Assembly: GCA_030159075.1 (NCBI GenBank) | Contig: BROG01000507.1 | Location: 124,001-188,000, forward strand | Source of the DNA: Atrina japonica | Taxonomy: Eukaryota > Mollusca > Bivalvia > Pterioida > Pinnidae | Direction: 5' to 3' | DNA: 64,000 bases | Shown here: positions 1-10,407 of the stretch, piece by piece | How positions within the stretch are numbered: position 1 is the first letter of the stretch | Layout of the letters: each line of letters opens with the position of its first letter | Notes under the pieces: generated by a model | Database searches by the model: none | What the model was told of the DNA's origin: nothing | What the model saw: the letters and a program-made list of their open reading frames with translations, nothing else | Made by a program: the position numbers and the translations under genes

Positions 1-2389
1 GTTATTATTGCTTGAAACTTGTGATAATAGAACAATTATTATTTCTGAAATAAAAAAAAAATATTATATATATATTTATTTATTTTTTCTATTAAACCAC
101 TGCATATGAAATAACTCCCAACAACTTGACAGATTTACCTGGAATAATTATATAGTCCCCATGGAAGAGGCCCCAATCAATTAAAACAATGGCAAAGTCT
201 CACCTAGCCTACATGAATTTAATTACTTGTATGTACCTGAAATCCAAAATGTTGGCTAAGTGAGAAGACACCGTCAATAAATGTATAGCATTATTACTTT
301 GGTATTGTGTTTATAATATTTTATTTCGTAATTCTCAAGAGTTTGAATATTTTACGCGATGTGGTCTTAAGGCGAGGTTCCTCTGTATTTTAACAATTAG
401 CCAATTATTCGAAGACTCCGTTCGTATCCTTATGTATATTTCACTGATACAGTACTAAGAACTTCCAGTACTGCAATATTTGTTCAACAATAAATACTTA
501 ACATAAATAATTAAAATACGAAAACAGCTTGATGATACTCAGTATTACATTGGTCTACAAAATAGCAGAGGTTACGGACACAACACCATTTTGTAGAGTC
601 CGTAACCTGTTTTATAAATATTTCCATACAGTTGTCATAAATTAACTTTGAATTATATTTATTTCAAATTAAAATATAATTTGTAACCATTAGATACAGA
701 TACGTCATAAATATTCACATTCCAAATTTCATTTTTAAGTTAAGTTCGTTTTTAATCATCGGCTGAAATATAGTTGAGCCAGGTCCACCATTGTGTTTAA
801 ACCATTTGATCAATCAAAAAGTATTATTATTTAATGAACATTTTTGGCTAAATCGTACTATTATATCAAAAAACGACCGAATACGTGCTAATAAATCAGA
901 ATTATGAAACTCAAAATATCTACAAGTATTCATATGTTGCTGTGAACATTGTATTAAATGAACAAATGCATTTGATATGAATTGTTACATGTGGTGACTG
1001 GCATTGAAGACATATTTTATGTTGATTAATTCATGATTCCTCTAACAAGTCCAAGTCATCATGATAAATGCCCCGACATTACACTGTCAGTTGGATTTGT
1101 CAATATTAAAATCGGAATAGATGAATTCTTCCGCATTTTTCTCCTATTTCATATCGACAACGTGATTTAATTGTGTCCACAACAATGCTGTACAGTGTAT
1201 CAAAAAGAAATGATACCAACAAGGTCAACATCAACATAGATGTCATTTACGAAACTGCGCATAACTGAAAACAAACAAAACAAGACATACACTGTATCAA
1301 ACAGACTGACCACCAAGGTCATCATCAACATGGATGCCATTTACGAAACTACGCATAACTGAAAACGAACAGAACAAGACATCCACTTTATCATAAAAAT
1401 ATTTCCGAAAGCAGAAAAATGAGGAAATAATATGTGAAGTATATCTATGTTTTAATATGATTAGGAATTGCCTATGAGAGCACAATTCAAACTGACGGTC
1501 TCATGGTTTATTTTATATGGTAGGATAACATATAGTAAAATCCTTATATCCTGGCAGGGTGAACCCTTTCTTGACCTAGACGAGTTTAAAGTTTAGATAA
1601 AAATCATGACATTAAAATTACACTGACTAGAGTAATCGTTCCTACTTGTCACCATAAATAAGAGACTATCCAGTGAAGAATAAAACGTTTTTCCCGTGCA
1701 GCTTGTCATTACCGAAAAGTGAGTAGAATCATCCGTATGATAATCAAAAGGTTACTCCGCCCCGCCATCTTATCTGAATCGGACAATAATAGAAGGCAAG
1801 TATGAACAGAAGCAGCAAATTGGATAAGCTTAATTATCGGGTTCAGAAACCAACACTGGCAAATGCCATAAACAAAGATGGCGGTGACCTGTGGAGTCAG
1901 TAATGGCGTTTCACACTAAAATTTAATTATCAGTATTTCTCATTTTATACACATTTAACTGTTTGATAGTATATTGTATGTTTTAGTTCATTTTTACACC
2001 ATTAAGTTCACTTCATGGACGGACTTCGAGCTGTGTTTTCTATCATTTATTTATTTTGCACAGAATATGTGCAATCCTTTCGCACCTTGTATTAGCGCAT
2101 GTTGTCAAAGTGACCATTATATCAACCTAACCTATTTTCATTCATTCACTCATTGCTCAAAACTAAGAAATGAATTAATCATTGGAATGGTTAAGACATA
2201 GATCTGATATTGACGAAATGAAGAGAAGAAAAAATCTAGATAATCCGCTGTTCATGGAATCCATTTTGTTTTCTTTGCTCTATAGCAAAATTGGCCAATA
2301 TTCGTCTGTACTCCGTTTACCACGACTACCTTTGCACTGTTTTAAGCTCCATGAACACATAATCATAATATAACCTGTAATCAACTCAC
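1..2389. other. Non-coding stretch left of chitinase exon 3
   Basis: AT-rich DNA. The minus-strand chitinase reading frame ends at a canonical donor at 2389, so this stretch should be the start of its third intron. I looked for the next GH18 exon, which should begin in phase 0 and carry the segment after the catalytic loop, and did not see it. Short open frames here look like chance. The only structure I see is the interleaved inverted repeat near 554-608. Confidence 0.5.
554..608. repeat. Interleaved double inverted repeat
   Basis: Two perfect inverted repeats are interleaved in the order A-B-A'-B'. TCTACAAAAT (554-563) pairs with ATTTTGTAGA (588-597), and AGGTTACGGAC (569-579) pairs with GTCCGTAACCT (598-608). 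Zero nucleotides separate A' and B', so both stems can hardly form together. They would act as mutually exclusive hairpins. No gene is associated. Origin as a rearranged MITE end is possible. Confidence 0.6.
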
Positions 2390-2642
2390 CTTCAATAAAA
2401 GTGGTAAATTGTCTTTATCCTCCGGAGGTCCACCTCTACCCGCTGGATACTCCCAGTCTATATCAAGTCCGTCAAAGCCTCTCGTTCGCAAGAAATCTAT
2501 AGTTGATGAAACAAATTCCTGTCTGTTAGCTTTTGAAGAGGCCATTTTACTTATGGGTCGGTTTCCTTGTCCCCATCCTCCAATGGCTAACAAAGTTTTT
2601 AAATTAGGATTTATATATTTGAGATCATTCACTCTTTCATAC
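2390..2642 (-). CDS. Chitinase exon 3 (catalytic motif)
   Basis: 253 nt encoding residues 91-175. The acceptor ...tttattttcag lies at 2643 and up, and the donor AAG|gtgagt is at 2389. The first base completes the Met codon begun in exon 2. The exon contains YERVNDLK, LLAIGGWG and FDGLDIDWEYP, followed by GPPEDKDN, all hallmark GH18 segments in the usual order and spacing. No frameshift or stop is present, so the gene appears intact here. The plus-strand open frame over the same bases is a shadow. Confidence 0.92.
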
Positions 2643-5600
2643 CTGAAAATAAATGAAAGGCATTCTGGGTAACTTGATGTATATCTTAATTAGTGTACTA
2701 CATTAGATATATACTTACAACTAAAAATCATTTTGTATTTTTTAACGGTTTCATTAATCTACAATTTGTGTTTTTACCATACTCATCAATTTTAGCCATA
2801 ACACGTATCCGATGAAGGTCCTTTGTAAGCGCCGGTGAATTGTTAGTTTCAAAGAGGTTTTATAACGCCATTTGCAACAATGTTTTAGCTATACGTTGGC
2901 GGCCAAGGTTGTACAGTAGATCACCTGCCTTCCCCAAGTAAACTGAGAAATTTTCACAAGACTCGTGCCGACTAGAGGTTACGTGGAGACGAAATTTGTT
3001 CTATTGGCTACCACATTTACTTAATTCAACTGGTTAATCTAGGGCAACAAGTGATTCGTAACCATCAACCTCCAACAAATATATCATGTTCTAATCACTC
3101 GACCACGCAGGTGTCTCATTTCTAAAGACCATTAGAACAAAAATGATGTGATGGAGCAAAATATAATATAAAGAAGTAAAAGTCTTATTGCGATTACTCT
3201 GTCTCACTAAGTGAAATCCGGTAAAAATGGACAAACACGGACCTCTGGAAACCAAGAGGTGGGATCAGGTGCCATGGAGGAGTAAGCATCCCCTGTCGAC
3301 CGGTCACACCCGCCGTGAGTCCACAGTCAAGTCCAATGAAACACGTGAGGAGTGTTTCCTCGTCACAATTGGTACAGACATCTCAACAACCGCCAACGAA
3401 AAGGCAACTCAACATTTCACTTAGTGAAACAGAGTAGTCGCAAACAAGACTATTAAACCGACCGTAATATTTGCGGAACGTTAACATTAAACGCGGTTTT
3501 AGATATCCTTGGGTCAATAATTTGTCAGTGAGTAGTTTACCTCTGTATATGGAATCTTCATATGTTGTACACGCCCTGGCATATCGGATCATTTGTGAAA
3601 TATAAACTCCATATGCGGGTGACTGAGGGATATTATTACTTAAATGTGAAAAATTTACGATGGGAAAGCCGAAATCGTCGCGTTTGTCGTATAGCTTAGT
3701 TGCTAATTCCCTGTCTGTGTTTATATTAAGTAAAATGTCTAAGTATGAAGCTTGTGTGCTTGATTCTGTTGTATCTTTAATTTCTAGTTCGCTGGAATAT
3801 ATGACATACAATGTATGTATGAAAATTGTCATTATTAATTGACAAAACGTGGTCGATATATCTAAATGTCAAATTAAAGGATACCGCTAACTTTTTCTTC
3901 TTTTGATTCAGCAGTTTCTGAATGAAGTCTGCTTCGTATGAATAAAGGAACAGGTCGGCCAATAAAGGAGCACAATTGGTTCCCATAGGAATGCCGACAG
4001 TTTGTTGAAAGACCACGTCTCCGAACATTACAAATATATTGTCTATTAGAAATTCCAGCATGTTTTTATATCAACTTCAGTGTATTTATGTGTAGAATCA
4101 GAGTGGTGCTTGACGAAATGAGTATCCTGATAGCCAATCACTAGATATTTAAATTTTCGGGAACCACCTTTAGTGAAAAAACAGTTGTCTATGATGCTGA
4201 AAAGTCTTTCTTTTAATTTTTTTATGTGGAATAATTGTGTAAAGAGTAGAGAAGTCATAAGTTTTGATACTGTGAATTCGAGAAAAAAATGTGTGCCTTC
4301 AAATTTTCTAAAAGCTGTTTAGAATTTGTTAAGTATCCACATCTGATTTACACCGCTTCTTGAATAAGCAACTGTACAGTATTGTTGAAGTTTCTCCTTA
4401 ACGGCTGTCAATATCTTGGTAAGGAGTAAAGATAAAGGTTTGGTAGAACACTTGCTGGATCCTGCTATGTATCTTTGCTTATATGGGGTTTTATGAAGTT
4501 TAGGTATCCAGTATAAATGTGGTAGCTCGAAATCGGTATCCGTTGTAGGTATATCAAATGTAATACGGACACGTGATTTTGAAGGATCTCGTCCTTTGAA
4601 AGTGAGCTACGTGTGTTTGTAGGATTTCCAGAATTCGTATTGAACCCAAGTTCTTCTAATAAACAATTATAGTAATGTGCCTTACAAATAAAAGCTATAT
4701 TATTTGAGGCTTTGTCTGCTGGTACCAGTACATATTGGTCATGTAATCTATCCAGTTCAGTTACTACTTCTGGATCATTAAATACAGAGGGTGTTTTCAT
4801 AGTCACTTTAAGAATACGAGATTTTATCAACCATCGTATGGCTTTCAGCCATTTAGACAAAGTGTCTGGTTCTATGTCTTCATGTTTGGCTCATCGTCTG
4901 GCATAATCTTCGACAGAATCCATAACTAAACTGAAATTCTCGCGCCAAATAAAGGAACGGGCTTCCCGGTATTTAGGGCCCCTTAAAATAAGATTTTTGA
5001 GGTTTTCATTTTCAACAATAGAAACGTCGCCGGTAATGACATGCCCGATAGGATTGTATTTGAAAGGAGATGAAGCACATGAACATGTGACAGTGTAGTG
5101 TAGAAGATGGTTGATGTCTAGGCACGGCAAAACCTGTTTATAATTGAATAGCTTGGATGCGATGCTAGGTGTATAGCTATATGAAATGCAAGGCGTGGTC
5201 TTCAGTTTAAATTATGGTGGAATACAGGACTGAACTTTTTTAATAACTTCTCAAATTATCTTTGATAGCCTTTTTCCTTTTTCTATAAAGGGAATATTAG
5301 CCAAAAAGTATCTTCCCTTTTATCTACTTAGAAGTCTAATTGACAGACACAATCGTCTTATGCATTATAACTTTGGTCTTATGTCTAGTAATTGTACAAG
5401 TAACAAAAGTAGAACAAAATCTAAATAATTGTTGTGGTAAACGCTAAACGCAGTTAATGCCCCTTTAATATGGCAACTGATTTGCAATTGCAAATAATGA
5501 AATTTTACTGTAAATATGTTTTATGATAGAAAAAGTATAAAAAGATTTCAATGAAATTTCGTGAAAGAGCACATTATTGTGTTTTCAGAACTGCATTGTT

Positions 5601-8600
5601 TTGACATTTGTAATCTCAACATTACTCAAAACCTCTAGAATTGTATTTAGATATATAAATATTTAAATGTTTTAATTTAAATCAAGAAATGCATTACCAT
5701 TTAACTGCATAAAATATATCTATAGGTATATGCATATAAATAAATGCATGCATATTTTCATATACATCACAATTTTTATTAGCCTGACGTGTTTAATTTC
5801 TTCTAAGTGAAATATTGCTATTCACAATGTACAGTCTTTAGTGGAACATCATAAAATAACTTCGCTTAGCAGCAATTGCATTTAAGACAATAAATATTCA
5901 TTCTCATGAAAATCACACACACACGCTCGCGCACGCACGCACGCACACATACACCAATATTCATCCACTTGAATATTTCTTATTAAATATTGATGAAGTG
6001 CCCCGCTACAGATATAACCTAGGCCACTATTAGTCTCTCAGTAAGATGATCTCAATAGCGAGGTTTCACTGTTTGGTATTCATAAACATACATTCGACAT
6101 TACATAGCGAAGTCAATAAATGAACAAACAATAACAAACGTCCATAGCCAGTCAAGCATCCTGCTATTTAACGGGGAATGATAAAAAACAGTAAAGTACA
6201 TGAAAACATCAAAACATGTAGAAAGGTGTTAGAATCACATTCCTTTGCTAACTACAATATCACGACAGGACATAAAATGTTTCCAGTCCAGACACGCATC
6301 GTTCATTACAAAAGTCAGGTGTATATGTAAGAGCTGTGAGCACAATGTCCTAAGCAACCTTTGTTTGAATAACTTTTAGATTTGTTTTGGCTTTGTTTAT
6401 ATAATTTTTTTCTAGGTTTTTTTTTTGTATCATCATTTTCCCGCCAAAAATGTACACCAAAATCTATATGTAGAAGTCATAAGTAACAGGTAAAGTGACA
6501 CATAACCTGTGGTATGGACTATACGTCAATGAAATGAGAGATCTCTTTTTAAAGTGTCACACAGGGAATCACATGTCACCTCGAATTTCAAAAGTGCTCT
6601 TTTTGCAGAATTTCAGGTGCAAAAGTCAAGATTTCATTTTCTAGTGAACACGGTGTTTTGGGTAGTTTATTTTAGTATTTAATTACCTGAGTTGAAAATA
6701 CCTATATCAACATAAAACAATGAAAAAATAACAAAATTGGGGATTTTTCTGGATCGGTTGTATAGAAGAATACATAACTCATTAAGTGTTTTGAACCTGG
6801 TAGTGTGTCATACTTAGAGTTTTTAATGAATGGAATTTTACAGCCAATAGAATGACATAGAATCATCGATAATAGCTAGAATTTTATGAAACTTTGTAAA
6901 AAGAAAACACGTCTTAAAATTCTCATCTGAAACACTATTGACTTGTCGGGGGAACAGTAACTATATTTTCAATAAATTTGAAGTATTGTGGATCGAAACA
7001 TGGACCTTCCATTTGCGAGGCGAAGACTCAAACAGACTGAACCAACAAAGTGCGGCGGTTCATATCCTTCTATCCATAGAATGTAAAACTCATCATAACT
7101 ATATTAACATAGCTTGCTATTACGAGGTTGATCAATCAAACATCAACTTGCAACGATATATCAAGGTTAATTGCAAAAAGTAAACCAACATGAGATGTTG
7201 TCGACTTTATTTTTCAAAATCAAAATGTAATCTTAACCACATACAATAAAAATATCTCTGAATACGAAACTTATAGTATCCACATTCAAACCTTTAATCA
7301 TAGTTTGTCGGCCATGGAATACTCTATTGCAATTGTACAGTATTTCTCTGACGCAATCATATGCAAGAAATCTATAGGTCAACCATTCGGTGGGCGTGTA
7401 CCATGTATATTCAAACATTTTTAGTGCTGGAGCAATTTTAGCAGCCCGAAGCTGCATTGTTCACATATATAAATTCTTTTTAACAAGAATATGAAATAAA
7501 TACAAGTTAATCGCACGTGTTCCCTTAACACTCGGTTATCTTCGTTAAAAAATACCAAAAGGCAATATGTGATGGCGAAATCAAACTAACGAATACAACA
7601 GGCTACGTCTGGCAAGTTTATTTCAATAAAATGCATGGATTTGTTGTTATACCCACTAAGTATTCGCTTTCTGATATATATGAGGTAAAATATTGTATAA
7701 AATCTGCATGTAAAATTTCTGTCGACTCAAATTGCTTTAATGGTAATATCTGGGCGCCAAGTAATTAGAGCATCGCGCTTCAAACCATGAAGTCTCTCAC
7801 CTATAGTCAGTGCAGGTTTGAGCCACACTGGAATCCAAGTCGATTTTTGTGAGAAAGTTTACCAGTTTACTTGTGGGACGAGGCCGATGGCCTCTTCCTG
7901 GATGTATTGCAACAATTAACAACTGGTTGATGAAAACTGAAAATTTCGTGAGTGGACAAGCAAAAAAGTGATATTTCACAGACGTCGTGGGTAAAAAAAA
8001 TACTTTCACGTAAACACCTAAGACACTATAAAAATAGCAAAATTACTCTATAAAGTGGTAGACGCGGTCAGTCTCATTTATTACATGATAGTGTATATCA
8101 CAACATAAACATTATGTCACATGTCCTTCAAAATAATCACACACACACAATATGCACATTCATTTTTAAACATAAACCCAGTCCCTGTAAAAGTACAAAC
8201 ACAAAAAGCTATCACGGATAAATACAAATTTAAGTTAAAAATTTACGTGCAGATTTTTGGGCGCTAACACGTCGAAGCACCGAAAACATGCTTATTACCC
8301 ATAATACTCAAACATGCGGTGCCTCCTACAGTTTCTCCAATCAGGAGAAAATAATTCCATTCTTATATGCCAAGCTCAAACGAATAGAATTATATTTACT
8401 TGATGAGCTAAATATAACTTTATCGATTTAAAGGGGCATTATATTTAAAAAAAAAACTTATCTTTTTTACTACGTAGATTGATATACATTAACTAATAAA
8501 CATATCCACAGGCATAAAAATTCTTAAATTCCGATATATTTTGTGAAAATTTATTCACTTACAATTTATTAATTCAAACTTACTTTTTGTATATGAATAC

Positions 8601-10375
8601 CACGCTAGACCTGACCTTATTTTCACAAAACATATAGGGATATAATTTTTTTTTTTTTTTTTTTTTTTGCCTTGCTATTTTACAAAATACAAGTAGTAAA
8701 TGTAGAAAAAAATCAACATATATATTTGGTCAACATATCTAATGCCCAGTTAAAACAATATTAATTCCCCAAAAGCCTAGAATTTCTTTGCAACATTTTA
8801 TACAGATACAGGGTATTCCCCAATGTGTTATAAACATGACATATCCCCTCGGGGATGCAAGTTTAAAAGTAATCGGATTATTAACATTTTCTTGGCAAAA
8901 AGAAACACTATATGTTAAAAAATCGATAATAAAATCTTCAAGGAGCTAACCCTAACGTACGAACAAATTATTGTCGATAGTATTGCAGGGATATTTAACA
9001 CTGTTTTCGTTTCTCTAAGTATACATTTGATACGCGACATTTATAGGCTTCCATAGCTTTGTAATTTAGTTATACTCTAGACCGGTAGAATCTAGATAAA
9101 TATGCTGAAATAACTGACATAATTATTACTTTTTTTAAAATAAGTGGCTGCTACGGAGTTACCAGCGACTTGGGATACCATTTGACACTCTCCCTTTTGA
9201 CCATCCCGATTAAGTGATTGAAAACAAAATGAATGAAAGAAAAAATAGATAAAAAATAATCCGAGAATGTCTGTCCATCTTGAATCATACACATATTTCT
9301 GTGGTTTTCCGTATCCAATATTGACCCTCATTTGGCGTTCCCATTTGAAAAAGTCAAGTTAAGCCCAGTTCAAATCAGCCTTGCGGTAGCCGCACATCTA
9401 TCTACAACCAACTTTCTGGAAAATCAAAATTATGTGTTTCGAACGGCAGGCTCAAAGACTCCGTACAAATTCGCAAGACCGCAGGGCTCTCGTAACGTCA
9501 CCAACAAGATTTTGAAAAATACACATTTCCTAGCAAATTTGGTAGATTTTTGTAGTTTGCGAGGCAGCTCCACAGCTGCCTCGATACACCAATTTAATTA
9601 TCATCCGATTTTAAAGTGTTTAAATTGTGCCTGAGGCCAATAAATCATCGCCTTTTACTTAAGAAGTCGTACGGCTGTCATACGAACAACTTGCAGCTGA
9701 CTACCGTGCTTGCATCACATTGCTGCCTGTCAGTGTTTACAACGGGTGCGGACCTGTCTGGGTTTTTTTTTTGTTTTTTTTTGCGAATTGCCTACGGCAC
9801 CCGGGGCCGCGAAATCGTACGGTTTAAAACTGCAATGCTGATGTGAACTGGGCTTAACGCTACTGTGAACAATAAGTCCGTGCAGGAAGCTATTTTCTAT
9901 GTATCAAGCCTAAGTAACATCCTGTTTGTTAAAAATTAATGTCACGTTTACATATCAAGGAACGTGTGTGTGGTCTTCAGAGAACATCAAAGTTGATGAC
10001 AACCAAATAGTTAAGAAAAACTTAGCTAATTACTTTGTGTAACTTCCTTATGACAATGCCCGGAGCAGAAGTAAGAAATTGCAAATGTTACTTTCATGTT
10101 CCCACTTTTTGATTTACTAAGGGTTTTATAAAGAAGTTGAACCATGATAGACCTCTGGTAAATCAAAATGTTGGATACATGATAGTAATATTTGCAATTT
10201 ATTACTTCTGCTCCGGGCATTGTCATAAGGAAGTTACACAAAGTAATTAGCTAAGTTTTTCTTAACTATTTGGTTGTCATCAACCTTGATGTTCTCTGTT
10301 CATTGAATCTCGCTTGAGTCCATCAATGACCACCTGTTAAAGAAATGAAATATCATTTGCTTGGAACCAGATTTC

Positions 10376-10407
<32 letters not shown>

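Noticed and set aside
2409..2672. 87-codon plus-strand frame
   Set aside because: Shadow of chitinase exon 3 on the opposite strand.
3227..3424. 65-codon plus-strand frame
   Set aside because: It is the antisense of the retroelement tail and RT C-terminus.
9332..9634. 100-codon plus-strand frame
   Set aside because: It crosses the TTAA boundary of a MITE and encodes nothing recognisable.
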